Source: Agarivorans albus (lineage in GTDB: Bacteria > Pseudomonadota > Gammaproteobacteria > Enterobacterales > Celerinatantimonadaceae). From it: a stretch of 64,000 bases of DNA. The DNA is taken from the NCBI RefSeq assembly GCF_019670105.1, contig NZ_AP023032.1, positions 3,342,972-3,406,971 of the forward strand. Reading direction: 5' to 3'. Position 1 is the stretch's first letter. Every line of letters begins with the position of its first letter. Positions 24,662 to 33,964 of this stretch are shown piece after piece. Made by a program: the position numbers and the translations under genes. The notes below the pieces were generated by a model. It saw only the letters and a list, made by a program, of their open reading frames with translations, made no database searches and was not told the origin of the DNA.

Positions 24662-26124
24662 TAGCGTGCTCCTCCAGTTGCTGAACGAGTTACCGACTTG
24701 CTAGCGCGGCGCTTCATAGTTTGGTGAAAGGTTTGGCTGGCTAACTCAGGTTTATTACGACAACGCGTCCACTCTCCCATTGGCATAGGCAAATATTTGG
24801 CAAGCTTTACACCAACAGCCATAGCCCAATTGTAGATACTAGGATGAGTACTCAACCAAGCCCACATCCGCCACGCAGTGTGCTCTGCCCAACTAGCGGC
24901 GCTCGCTTGCCCTTTCAAACTTGGAGTCTGCTCGGCAGCGGGCAGCTTTGCATCATGGCGCAAGCGCTGCAACAAACTAGGAATGGGGATCTTAACCGGA
25001 CACACTTCTTCACAGGCACCACACAAGCTTGAGGCGGTTACCAGATCACTGGTTTGCGCTAAACCCTGTAAATGGGGCGAAATTATTTTCCCAATAGGGC
25101 CTGGGTAAGTGGTGCCGTAGGCATGGCCACCAACACGGGTATAAACTGGGCAATGGTTCATACAGGCACCACAGCGAATACACTGCAGGGTTTTACGCAA
25201 GACTTCGTCGGCATAGGCTTGTGAGCGACCATTATCGAGCAATACCAAATGCACTTCGTTTGGCCCGTCTCGCTCTGGCGCACGTCGTGGACCAGAGATC
25301 ATATTGAAGTAAGTGGTAATATGCTGGCCAGTCGCCGAGCGAGTTAAAATGCTAAATAGTGGTGGCACATCACTTAAAAACTCCACCACCTTCTCAATAC
25401 CAGTAACCGCAATATGCACTGGTGGTACGGTAGTGGTCATGCGGCCATTACCTTCATTTTCAACCAAACATAAGGTGCCCGTTTCAGCCACCGCAAAGTT
25501 CACCCCAGATATGCCCACCTCTGCTTGCTTAAACTTGGTGCGCAAAGCTTCGCGGCCGGTTTGGATTAACTTGTCTACTGATAAGGTGTAATCAAAGTCT
25601 TTAATATGTTGCTGAAATAAATCGGCTACTTGCTGCTTATTTTTGTGAATGGCCGGCATGATAATGTGAGAGGGCGTTTCTTTGGCCAGCTGCACAATGT
25701 ACTCACCCATATCGCTCTCTACACATTCAATGCCTAGGCCTTCTAGATGTTGGTTAAGCTCGATCTCCTCTGTCACCATGGATTTGCCTTTAACGACCTT
25801 AGTAGCGCCTTGGCTTTGAATTAACTCGGCAATTAACTGTTGAGCTTGCTTGGCATCTTCGGCCCAATGCACTTGTATGCCATTGGCTTGGCAGTTTTCC
25901 TCTAACTGCTCTAGTAGCTGCGGTAACTTGCTTAAACAGCGCTGGCGAATGTTCTCGGCGTGTTCACGCAATTGTGCGAGCTCTTGCGGATCGCTAAACG
26001 CGTCTTTGCGCTTTTGTTGCAAATAATCCATGGCGCCGCGAAAGTTGCTGCGTAAGGTTTGATTGGCTAAGGCATCGCTAGCTTGTTGTTTAAACTGGCT
26101 CGCTTGGTAATGCAGTACACTCAT
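24661..26124 (-). CDS. lutB: L-lactate utilisation iron-sulfur protein B
   Basis: 487 residues. An N-terminal LUD domain (~70-300) contains VVKGKSMVTEEIELN and GVNFAVAETGTLCLVENEGNGRM; the ferredoxin-like region has CIRCGACMNHCPVYTRVGGHAYG and CGACEEVCPVKIPI, for two [4Fe-4S] clusters. This is the electron-transfer subunit of LutABC. Start overlaps the lutA stop (ATGA). Confidence 0.94.
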   Translation of the reverse strand: MSVLHYQASQFKQQASDALANQTLRSNFRGAMDYLQQKRKDAFSDPQELAQLREHAENIRQRCLSKLPQLLEQLEENCQANGIQVHWAEDAKQAQQLIAELIQSQGATKVVKGKSMVTEEIELNQHLEGLGIECVESDMGEYIVQLAKETPSHIIMPAIHKNKQQVADLFQQHIKDFDYTLSVDKLIQTGREALRTKFKQAEVGISGVNFAVAETGTLCLVENEGNGRMTTTVPPVHIAVTGIEKVVEFLSDVPPLFSILTRSATGQHITTYFNMISGPRRAPERDGPNEVHLVLLDNGRSQAYADEVLRKTLQCIRCGACMNHCPVYTRVGGHAYGTTYPGPIGKIISPHLQGLAQTSDLVTASSLCGACEEVCPVKIPIPSLLQRLRHDAKLPAAEQTPSLKGQASAASWAEHTAWRMWAWLSTHPSIYNWAMAVGVKLAKYLPMPMGEWTRCRNKPELASQTFHQTMKRRASKSVTRSATGGAR

Positions 26125-26903
26125 GCTTTAGCTTCCTTGGTACGTTGCCATAAAAAGCTCGCGAGGTGCTGGCCGTTAAAGCGACTGGCTTCTCCTCGAT
26201 AGGCCAAATGTCCATTAATGTTAGCTAAGCAGCCCCAATCGGCACTCACTAAATAACTGGCACCAGAGCCTTGCAAATGCCTGGCTTTGTCTTCCACCAT
26301 CGCTTGGCTTATCTCACTATGGCGCAGTGAGAAACTGCCGCCAAAACCACAACATTCGCTTTCGTACTCGGCTTTTTTAAGTTCTACTTTATCTAACTGA
26401 GATAGCAAAGCTTGCGAGCTGGCATGGATTCCCAACTCTCTTCGCCCGCTGCAGGAGGTGTGTAACACAACCGAGGTTAAGGGCCCTTGGTCGTGTAATT
26501 TTGCCCGGCAAATATGGGCTAAAAATTCGCTAAACTCAAAAACTCGTTCAGCAAATGCTTCCGCTTGGTCGGCGTAAATATCATCATTAGCAAATAAGTG
26601 GGGATAGTGCTTAAACATCATTCCGGCACAAGAACCCGACATCACGACTATTGGATAATCTTCCGGAAATAGCCCCATTTGGCTTAAGGCAACGGTTTTT
26701 GCTTGTTCTTGGTAGCCAGAGGTATAGGCAGGTTGGCCACAGCAGCTTTGTTTTTCTACCCAAATAACCTCTACCCCTTCTCGTTCAATTAGTTCTATGG
26801 CGGCAAGGCCACCTTCGGGATCGAGCAGGTCTAGCAAACAAGTTGCGTAGAAATACACCTTACTGGGTTTGCTGGGGTATATCCTTAATCCCGTTTGACT
26901 CAT
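26121..26903 (-). CDS. lutA: L-lactate utilisation protein A (CCG-domain)
   Basis: 260 residues with two cysteine-rich CCG domains: KSSCCGQPAYTSGYQEQAK-like segment (~residues 52-70) and YESECCGFGGSFSLRHSEIS (~195). It starts with YPSKPSKVYFYATCLLDLL as in LldE/LutA. First gene of the operon lutA-lutB-lutC-dld, starting at ATG 26903 after AAGGGA. It lies divergent from a LysR regulator rather than the GntR-type LldR common in this pathway. Confidence 0.93.
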   Translation of the reverse strand: MSQTGLRIYPSKPSKVYFYATCLLDLLDPEGGLAAIELIEREGVEVIWVEKQSCCGQPAYTSGYQEQAKTVALSQMGLFPEDYPIVVMSGSCAGMMFKHYPHLFANDDIYADQAEAFAERVFEFSEFLAHICRAKLHDQGPLTSVVLHTSCSGRRELGIHASSQALLSQLDKVELKKAEYESECCGFGGSFSLRHSEISQAMVEDKARHLQGSGASYLVSADWGCLANINGHLAYRGEASRFNGQHLASFLWQRTKEAKA

Positions 26904-27122
26904 CCCTTTCCCTTACTAATAAACAACAAGCTATAAAACAAGGTTTAGCATTTCAGCTTTGATTTTAGTTAATCCTGCTCCAGCGGAAATCAGACCTTAG
27001 TGCAAGTAAACCGTGAAGTAATAAGCAAGCCTTAGCTAAAACCACACTTTTAATTAACATTTACTTTACACCTTGGTGATTTATCCATATATAGAAACAA
27101 AGAAATTAATTATTTCCAAAAT

Positions 27123-28025
27123 ATGCCAAATGTAGATGATTTGATTTTATTTGCCGACGTGGTTGAACAAGGCTCGTTCTCTCGGGTCGCAGAACAGCGC
27201 GAGTTAACTAATTCGGTAGTGAGCAAGCGCGTGGCTCGTTTAGAGCAGCAACTGGCGGTACAACTGCTCTATCGCACTACCCGAAAACTTACACTCACTG
27301 AGGCTGGCCAAGCACTATATAGCCAAGCCAAACACATTGCGCTTAGTGCACAAGAAGCCTTTGCCGAAGTAGGCGAATATGGCGAAAGCCTAAGCGGCAA
27401 GATCCGCATTAGTGTGCCAACTATCTCTGGGGAACTGCTACTTGCCGAAGCCTTAGCAGCATTTAGCGAACAACACCCAGAAATTAGCATTGAGATGTCG
27501 ATGGATAATCGCTTTGTAGACTTGCTAGAAGATGGATTTGATTTGGTGATTCGCACCGGTAGCTTGCCTGACTCATCGTTAATTGCCAGGCATATTATCG
27601 ACTCGCATTGGGTGGTGGTAGCCAGCCCAGCTTACTTAAAAAAGCATGGCACTCCCAAAGCCCCAGATGAGCTTAAACAACATCGCTGCCTAAGTTATAG
27701 CTATCAGGAAGGTGGCGCGGAAGACTGGTTATTTAAAGTGAAAGAGACCACTCAAGCCATTCGCATTAACAGTGGCTTTAGCACCAACAACGCACGAGCA
27801 TTACGCAAAACCGCGTTAGCTGGGCATGGTTTAATTTATGTGCCACGCTGTTTGGTGTACCAAGATTTAGCCAAACAAGACTTACACGAAGTACTAACAG
27901 GGCAAGCCGCAAAGGTGTTAGGCATTTACGCCATGTATCCTTTTACCCGCCAGCAACCTAAAAAAATCAAATTGCTGATTGAACATATTCGGCAGCACTA
28001 CCTAGCCATTTCGGAGTATTTTTAA
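27123..28025 (+). CDS. LysR family transcriptional regulator
   Basis: 300 residues. The winged helix-turn-helix is at 1-60 (LILFADVVEQGSFSRVAEQRELTNSVVSKRVARLEQQL) and the LysR substrate-binding domain covers 88-295 (GKIRISVPTISGE, FDLVIRTGSLPDSSLIAR). It belongs to the DsdC/AaeR-like group. The divergent position relative to lutA, with about 220 bases between, suggests control of lactate oxidation, with lactate or a related hydroxy acid as effector; this is inferred. Confidence 0.92.
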   Translation: MPNVDDLILFADVVEQGSFSRVAEQRELTNSVVSKRVARLEQQLAVQLLYRTTRKLTLTEAGQALYSQAKHIALSAQEAFAEVGEYGESLSGKIRISVPTISGELLLAEALAAFSEQHPEISIEMSMDNRFVDLLEDGFDLVIRTGSLPDSSLIARHIIDSHWVVVASPAYLKKHGTPKAPDELKQHRCLSYSYQEGGAEDWLFKVKETTQAIRINSGFSTNNARALRKTALAGHGLIYVPRCLVYQDLAKQDLHEVLTGQAAKVLGIYAMYPFTRQQPKKIKLLIEHIRQHYLAISEYF

Positions 28026-28113
28026 GCTCTCAACACAAAATGACTAAATTATGAGCAGCGTTACTAAAATGCCCTCTATACTTTGCTTAAGCCAATAAAA
28101 CGCTTGAGTAATA

Positions 28114-28806
28114 ATGCCAACTCGATTGTTAATACTAAGCTTTTTGTTCACGCCTTTTTTCATTAATGCAGCGGCATTGATGAAAGTAGCCGTGCTCGAC
28201 TACGACCTAGACTCCGGCGAAGATGAGCCAGGTTTAGATTATTTAGTAGAAGCCGCCGCGCAAATAGATATTGAGCTGGAACTTATCCCGCTGCCGGAAG
28301 CGCGCGCCCACCGCTTAGTGCAAAATGGTGAGTTAGACGGCGAGGCTTTCCCCTACGAAATTCCTACTCGTGATTCCAGCCACATGATAAAAATAGATGT
28401 GCCCATCGAGAGCTCATCATTATGGATTTGGGTTCCACACGACCAAAACTGCGTGAATGACCCAAACCAGCTGAGTAACTTTAAGCCGGTAGGTTTAAAT
28501 GGAATACCCTACTTTGATATCTTTTATCAATTATCAGAAATGGGGTTTGAGAAAGTATCTACCCCGCACATAATGGTGGAAATGCTTCGCCGCGGCCGCG
28601 CAGATTACTTCCCAGCAACCAAACGCTCCATAGAGTTCTTACTTGATGAAACCGATCAGGCGCTAATTAAACCTTGCTTTAATGAACCCTTCATTACCAT
28701 AACCAGCTACTTTTACTTAAATGAAAAACATCACGCTATTGCCGAGTTGTTTCAACAAGAACTTGCCGAAGTAGTAAGCCTTCACCCTGACGATGACGAC
28801 GATTAA
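28114..28806 (+). CDS. Periplasmic solute-binding-like protein (family 3-like)
   Basis: 230 residues with a signal peptide (LLILSFLFTPFFINAAA). The fold is that of short family-3-type binding proteins: MKVAVLDYDLDSGEDEPGLDYLVEAAAQ, LIPLPEARAHRLVQNGELDGEAFPYE, VEMLRRGRADYFPATKRS. It has no transporter genes beside it, so it may be an orphan sensor-type receptor rather than part of an uptake system. It ends in an Asp-rich tail (HPDDDDD). The ligand is unknown. Confidence 0.75.
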   Translation: MPTRLLILSFLFTPFFINAAALMKVAVLDYDLDSGEDEPGLDYLVEAAAQIDIELELIPLPEARAHRLVQNGELDGEAFPYEIPTRDSSHMIKIDVPIESSSLWIWVPHDQNCVNDPNQLSNFKPVGLNGIPYFDIFYQLSEMGFEKVSTPHIMVEMLRRGRADYFPATKRSIEFLLDETDQALIKPCFNEPFITITSYFYLNEKHHAIAELFQQELAEVVSLHPDDDDD

Positions 28807-28931
28807 CCACTTAAGCTAAAGCGCTAATTCCTTTTAGAAAAACAAGTAAATACTGCTCAAGACTAGAGCCTAAGCAAAAGTACTGGTAGTGTTCGCTTAA
28901 GCAATCACTTAACCATGCAGGAGCTTAGGTT

Positions 28932-29744
28932 TTGAGCCGTTCTTCATTCCAACAGTTTCATTGGCAGTCTCAGCAGTTTGGCTGTGCCAGCAATGACATC
29001 GATAGATTCTATTCATTACTTCATGAACAAATGCAGCGCTTAGGCATGCAACAGCAAACACTTGGTAAAATTGAAAGCTACCCTGTTGATTTATATAGCC
29101 CTGCGGCGCCCAAGCAACATTTACCTAATATTCTTATTAGCGCGGGCTTTCATGGAGAAGAAGCAGCTGGACCATGGGGAATGCTAAAGTTTCTTAGCCA
29201 GCTTAACGATGATGTATTTCTATCTGTAAACCTAAGCCTATTGCCGCTAGTGAACCCTACTGGATTTAAAGCCGGACATCGCTTTAACCAATATGGTGAA
29301 AACCCCAATCGCGGTTTTGGAGTAGCCGATGGCACTGCGCTTGAAACCGAAGAAAGCTCTATAGAAGGCAAGTTACTTATTAAGCAGCAAGCGCTGCTAA
29401 AGGCACTAAGCAGTGACGGCATACTGACCTGCCACGAAGATGTATTGCAGCACCACTGCTATGTGTATTCTTTTGAGCCAGAGCAAGACGCAGGGCCTTT
29501 TAGCCTAGGTTTGCGAGATAGTTTGGCGCAGTACTTTAAGGTGGCTGAAGACAACAGCATTGACGGTTGCCCACTGGACAATGGTTTGATTCACAACCAT
29601 TACGACAGTTCCTTTGAATCTTGCTTAGTACGCATTGGCGCTAAACGCGGCGCGTGCAGCGAAACCCCTGCACTAGAAGATTTTGACCAGCGCATTAATG
29701 CTAACTGCGCTGTGATGCAACAATTTGTTAGTTCAAGCCAATAA
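28932..29744 (+). CDS. M14-type metallopeptidase / aspartoacylase-like protein
   Basis: 270 residues from TTG 28932, where an AGGAG site lies upstream; no in-frame ATG is better placed. The zinc motif is GFHGEEAAGPWGMLKFL, H-x2-E at ~75-78, with the third ligand probably the His in LTCHEDVLQH. The C-terminal ACSETPALEDF carries a candidate catalytic Glu. This pattern fits the MpaA/succinylglutamate desuccinylase branch of carboxypeptidases. Cytoplasmic (no signal peptide). Substrate could be a murein peptide or an acylated amino acid. Convergent with the next gene at 10 bases. Confidence 0.8.
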   Translation: MSRSSFQQFHWQSQQFGCASNDIDRFYSLLHEQMQRLGMQQQTLGKIESYPVDLYSPAAPKQHLPNILISAGFHGEEAAGPWGMLKFLSQLNDDVFLSVNLSLLPLVNPTGFKAGHRFNQYGENPNRGFGVADGTALETEESSIEGKLLIKQQALLKALSSDGILTCHEDVLQHHCYVYSFEPEQDAGPFSLGLRDSLAQYFKVAEDNSIDGCPLDNGLIHNHYDSSFESCLVRIGAKRGACSETPALEDFDQRINANCAVMQQFVSSSQ

Positions 29745-29754
29745 CTAAAAGCTT

Positions 29755-32463
29755 CTAACTAGCCTCTGCTGGGGGATTGTTTTGTAGCTCAAGCTGCATT
29801 TCAATTACCCCATCTTCCAATTCAAACTTCACTTTAAAACCAAGGTGTTTGGCTAAACCTGCCATGCCGCGGTTTTGGATCATGGTCATGCCACTTAATG
29901 TTTGGGTGCCCATTTGTTGATAGTAGCGAATCATCTTTTGCAGTAAGTGTTTACCTAAACCTTGGCCTTGCAAATCGCTTCTCACCACCATGGCGAACTC
30001 GGCATCTAAGTTGTCGGGATCGATGCTGGCGCGCACTACTCCTAGTATCATCCGGTCGTCTTCGGCTTGCTCATCCACCGCAATAAAGGCCATTTCTCGG
30101 GCGTAATCAATTTGAGTGAGCAAAGCCATTTCTTCATGGGTCATTTGCCCACGTGCGCCAAAGTAACGCTTGTAGCGATCTTCTTCGGTAAGTGATGAAT
30201 CGAAGGCTAAGTGGTTAGGCTCGTCTTCTGGCAAAATTGGGCGAAGCAATACCTTTGTGCCACTTTTTGTCTGGCAATACTCTTCCAGCTCTTTGGGATA
30301 AGGGCGAATAGCAAGACGCTGGCTTGAGCGCTGATCGGTTTTTTGCAAACGCATATTCACGTCAAGCAAGGTAATGTTATCGCCAGCAGCCAACACCGGA
30401 TTGAGATCTAAACGGGCAATCTCTGGGCAATCGATAATCAAGTTTGATAGCCGGGTTAGCATGGTACAGAGCGCCTGCATTTTCAATCCGTTAGGCAAGC
30501 GTCTGTCTCGTATTTTTTCAGCTTTAAGTGCCGAAATCACTAAATAACGCGCCAAACTCATATTAAGTGGCGGCAGGGCCACCGCTGCATCTTGGGTTTC
30601 GTCCCACTCAGAGCCGCCTTCGCCCAAGAAAATAGCAGGGCCAAATACTGGGTCATTAATTACTGCCACACGAAGCTCTTGTGCGCCAGCAGTTAAGGCC
30701 ATTCGTTGCAGAATCATGCCTTCCACCTTGGCTTGTGGGTAGGCTTGCTTGACCCTGTCGAGCATCGATTCTGCGGCTATTTCTAGCTCATGCTGGTTAT
30801 TAATATTTAGGCTCACCCCATGCACATCAGACTTGTGCAGTATATCGGGCGACTGAATTTTTAAGGCTACCGGGTAGCCAATGGTGTCGGCGCAACTAAT
30901 GGCTTCTTCAACATTGTGCACAAACCAAGTATCGATAGTTTGCAAGCCATAGGCATGCAACAAGGGCTTGGCATCATGAGTTTCCAGCACAAAAATATCT
31001 TTAGCAATCGCTTGCTGGAGCAACTGCTTAGCACCTTGATCAACTAAGGTTTTGTCGGTAGTGCTGGGGGTTTCTGACAACAATTTTTGATTGCGACGAA
31101 ACTCAACCATATGCATGAATGCTCCCACAGCCCCCTCGGGGGTGCGGTAAGTAGGAATGCCTGCTTTAGTGAAGGCCAACCGACCAGAATAGGCGGTTTC
31201 TTCGCCCATCCAGTTGGTAAGAATATTTAAACGGCGCGCCTTGCTGTCTTGCTTAATCACATTAATTAAGGCATCGGCGGTGGACTCTGCCCCCGCCAGC
31301 GCCGAAGGTGCGTGCATTAACAGCAATGCGTCTGCTTCGCCTGAGCTTGCAACGATGTCTAAGGCTTTGGCATAGCGACTTGGGTCGGCGTCGCCAACAA
31401 TATCTAAGGGGTTTTGCCCTGACCAAGCGCTGGGTAGCACCTCAGATAGCTTAGCCAAAGTATCCTCTGAGAACTCTGCCAGTTTCCCCCCGCGCTCCAT
31501 TAAAGCATCTACCGCCAGCACTGCTGGCCCGCCACCGTTACTCAAAATAGCTAAGCGCTCACCTTGCAAAGGGTTGGCGTAAGTCAGTGTTTCTACCGCA
31601 GCAAACAGCTCGTGTAGGTCTTTTACCCGTAACATACCAGCACGCTTAAACGCCGCGTCGTAAACCGCGTCGTTGCCCACTAGTCCGCCGGTATGCAGGG
31701 CTGCCGCTTGCGCGCCTAAGCGGCTGCGGCCGGACTTAATCACCAATATGGCTTTATTGCGTGAGGCTGCTCGAGCCGCCGACATAAAGCGCTGGGTATC
31801 CTTCACCGAGTCGATATACAGCATAATCACTTGGGTTTTGGCGTCTCTGGCTAAGAAGTCGAGCAGTTCGCCAAAGTCGATATCTAAGGCATCTCCTAAA
31901 GAGATAAAAGATGAGAAACCAATGCCCTTATTATTTGCCCAATCTAATACAGTGGTGCACACAGCTGCAGATTGCGACACAAAGGCTATCTTGCCTGACT
32001 GGCTATTGGCGTGAGCGAATGAGGCATTTAATCCAATATTAGGTAGCATTAAGCCCAAGCTGTTTGGCCCTAAAATACGCATGCCGTAACGCTGGCCAAA
32101 GGCCAGAACCTGTTCCGCAATGGTTTGCTCTTGGCCGTCTAATTTAATATCTAAACCGCCGGCTGTAATAATCGCGGCTTTACAGCCAAATTGGCCAAGC
32201 TTTTCCACAACCTCTGGCAAACGGCTGGCGTTTACACAAACAATGGCGAGGTCTGGGCGCTGAGGGAGCTTCTCGATACTGGGATAAGCCAGTACACCTA
32301 ACACCGCTTTATATTTAGGGCTCACCGGCATAACCGGACCATTAAAGCCGGCGCTCATTAGGTTTTTCATTACCACATTGCCAGGGCGTGAGGCACGATT
32401 AGATGCACCAATAACCGCGATAGACTTTGGCGAAAACAAATCATGCAGCTTGCGTTGACTCAT
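29755..32463 (-). CDS. Acyl-CoA synthetase (NDP-forming)-GNAT fusion, PatZ/Pka-like
   Basis: 902 residues, as in protein lysine acetyltransferase PatZ. In order: CoA-binding Rossmann domain (~5-135, PKSIAVIGASNRASRPGNVVM), succinyl-CoA ligase-like domain (~150-295, AFVSQSAAVCTTVLDW), ligase domain with GLVGNDAVYDAAFKRAGM, ATP-grasp domain (~495-710), and a C-terminal GNAT domain (~745-890, FAMVVRSDLQGQGLGKHLLQKMI). The acetyltransferase loop Q-G-Q-G-L-G-K is intact. It probably acetylates lysines of metabolic enzymes such as acetyl-CoA synthetase. Whether the NDP-ligase half is active cannot be told. Divergent from a CBS gene. Confidence 0.9.
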   Translation of the reverse strand: MSQRKLHDLFSPKSIAVIGASNRASRPGNVVMKNLMSAGFNGPVMPVSPKYKAVLGVLAYPSIEKLPQRPDLAIVCVNASRLPEVVEKLGQFGCKAAIITAGGLDIKLDGQEQTIAEQVLAFGQRYGMRILGPNSLGLMLPNIGLNASFAHANSQSGKIAFVSQSAAVCTTVLDWANNKGIGFSSFISLGDALDIDFGELLDFLARDAKTQVIMLYIDSVKDTQRFMSAARAASRNKAILVIKSGRSRLGAQAAALHTGGLVGNDAVYDAAFKRAGMLRVKDLHELFAAVETLTYANPLQGERLAILSNGGGPAVLAVDALMERGGKLAEFSEDTLAKLSEVLPSAWSGQNPLDIVGDADPSRYAKALDIVASSGEADALLLMHAPSALAGAESTADALINVIKQDSKARRLNILTNWMGEETAYSGRLAFTKAGIPTYRTPEGAVGAFMHMVEFRRNQKLLSETPSTTDKTLVDQGAKQLLQQAIAKDIFVLETHDAKPLLHAYGLQTIDTWFVHNVEEAISCADTIGYPVALKIQSPDILHKSDVHGVSLNINNQHELEIAAESMLDRVKQAYPQAKVEGMILQRMALTAGAQELRVAVINDPVFGPAIFLGEGGSEWDETQDAAVALPPLNMSLARYLVISALKAEKIRDRRLPNGLKMQALCTMLTRLSNLIIDCPEIARLDLNPVLAAGDNITLLDVNMRLQKTDQRSSQRLAIRPYPKELEEYCQTKSGTKVLLRPILPEDEPNHLAFDSSLTEEDRYKRYFGARGQMTHEEMALLTQIDYAREMAFIAVDEQAEDDRMILGVVRASIDPDNLDAEFAMVVRSDLQGQGLGKHLLQKMIRYYQQMGTQTLSGMTMIQNRGMAGLAKHLGFKVKFELEDGVIEMQLELQNNPPAEAS

Positions 32464-32786
32464 TAGCGGGATCTCTTTGGCTGAACTTAAGCAATTATGC
32501 TCAAGTGTAACGTGTATCGACTAAGACTAAAGTATTCATTGTTCACACAATTTACATCGCTAGACCAAGGTAGTAGTAACCGTGAGCTGAATAATAAGAG
32601 TGACTAGGAGCCAGATAATCTAATTACCCACAAAAAATACGACTATTGAGCAACATTACAACTACAATTAATTCAAAGTCACCCTGGTTTTTTTAAGTCG
32701 CACCAGTTTTTTATACAAACAACTGGACAAAAAGCATTTTTTTTATTCATATCTTAAAGAAACCCTGCAATTTTAAGGAAGAAAGC
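32464..32786. other. 323-base divergent promoter region
   Basis: No convincing ORF or RNA gene. It is AT-rich and contains a 6-bp dyad CCAGTT...AACTGG at 32703-32726 plus a poly-T tract (32739-32744 region) ahead of the CBS gene. Confidence 0.4.
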
Positions 32787-33191
32787 ATGCCGTTAACCTC
32801 TATTCGAGCAATTGACTACATGACCAAAAATCCGGTTACGGTTACCCCTTCAAACTCTCTATTTGAAGCCATTGATATCATGATTACCGCCAAGGTTTCT
32901 GGCGCGACCGTCATCAACGAGCGACGTGAAGTAGTTGGTGTTATTTCTGAAATTGACTGCTTACAGGCCATTTTAAAAGGCACTTATCATGGGGAGATTG
33001 GTGGTTCAGTCGCTGATTACATGAGTGAAGAAGTCGATATTATTGGTACCGACATGGATATTCTTGCTGTTGCAGAAAAATTGATTAAAGAAAAACGTCG
33101 TAGAATGCCAGTGGTGCAAAATGGCAAATTTATTGGTCAATACAGTATTCGAAGCATTCTTAATGCAGTGAAAGAATTCAATCTTAAATAA
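32787..33191 (+). CDS. Two-CBS-domain protein
   Basis: 134 residues made of two CBS domains (about 6-60 and 75-130). Each shows the typical pattern: MTKNPVTVTPSNSLFEAIDIMITAKVSGATVINERREVVGVIS, and VDIIGTDMDILAVAEKLIKEKRRRMPVVQNGKFIGQYSI. Such stand-alone proteins bind adenine nucleotides as energy sensors. Good ribosome site AAGGAAG. The divergent neighbour makes an acetyl-CoA/energy link possible, but no direct evidence is seen. Confidence 0.9.
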   Translation: MPLTSIRAIDYMTKNPVTVTPSNSLFEAIDIMITAKVSGATVINERREVVGVISEIDCLQAILKGTYHGEIGGSVADYMSEEVDIIGTDMDILAVAEKLIKEKRRRMPVVQNGKFIGQYSIRSILNAVKEFNLK

Positions 33192-33215
33192 CGAGTTCAC
33201 TGTGCTTTACCCACT

Positions 33216-33245
33216 AAAAAGGGCAGCTAAACTGCCCTTTTTTGC
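33216..33245. terminator. Bidirectional terminator after the CBS gene
   Basis: AAAAAGGGCAG, short loop, CTGCCCTTTTTT. It lies between the convergent CBS and ACT-protein genes. Confidence 0.9.
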
Positions 33246-33262
33246 TTTTGGTAACATACCGA

Positions 33263-33766
33263 TTAGTGAACTTGATTAACCACCATCTGAGATTGCAAAC
33301 CTTCTATCTCGGCAATAATTCCAGCAGTGTTCTCACTGTCTGGCACCATGAGATCAAGCTCGGCAGTAAACACACTGCCTCCTGCTTCAGGTACGCTCAT
33401 TCGATGGCATTCAAGCTTATTAACATTAACGCCATGCCCCACTAGCAAACGCGTAATATCGTTAATGAGGCCGGGGCGATCTTCTGCATCAATGACCAAG
33501 CTTAATGATTCACTTTGAGATAAGTGGGCCGGTTTGCAGCCGTTAATGCTTAGGTGTAAGTCATCTACCGCAAGCAAGGCTTGCTGCAAGGCCTGAGTAT
33601 TTTTTTGCGGAACCTGCACTTTGAAGATACAAGCCACTTGACCATCTAAATTGACAACCCGACTACTTAACCACTTTCCTTGATGAGAGTGGGTAATATC
33701 GGCCAAGCGATTTAGTGTACCAGGCTTATCTTCACCGGTGGCAGTAACTAAAAATAGATCGCTCAT
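33263..33766 (-). CDS. ACT-domain protein, GcvR-like
   Basis: 167 residues with two ACT domains (~4-75 and 87-165): LVTATGEDKPGTLNRLADITHSHQG and LVIDAEDRPGLINDITRLLVGHGVNVNKLEC. The layout and length match GcvR-type glycine cleavage regulators of gammaproteobacteria. It probably acts as a ligand-sensing partner of a transcription factor such as GcvA; the partner is not in this window. Only a GcvR-like call is justified because paralogues exist. Confidence 0.8.
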   Translation of the reverse strand: MSDLFLVTATGEDKPGTLNRLADITHSHQGKWLSSRVVNLDGQVACIFKVQVPQKNTQALQQALLAVDDLHLSINGCKPAHLSQSESLSLVIDAEDRPGLINDITRLLVGHGVNVNKLECHRMSVPEAGGSVFTAELDLMVPDSENTAGIIAEIEGLQSQMVVNQVH

Positions 33767-33930
33767 ACATCTACCCCTTTATGCTAAAACCTAGTTTAAG
33801 TTTATACCACCCAGCGGCAAAGGGTGTGACAAGACGCAGGATTTGAGCGGGTTAGCAGTAAAAGCTTGTAAAAATGCTAAGTGGGCAGAAAAATGCCTAT
33901 TTTTTAATGAGTTTGCTTGGAACATCCAAT

Positions 33931-33957
33931 AAAAAAGCCGACTTTCGTCGGCTCTAT
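33931..33957 (-). terminator. thiI terminator
   Basis: AGCCGAC/GTCGGCT hairpin with a 4-base loop and a T-run on the minus strand, eight bases beyond the thiI stop. Confidence 0.88.
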
Positions 33958-33964
33958 TTCATGC

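Noticed and set aside
24252-24704. 150-codon open frame opposite lutC
   Set aside because: Antisense shadow of lutC with Cys-rich low-complexity sequence; no start signal.
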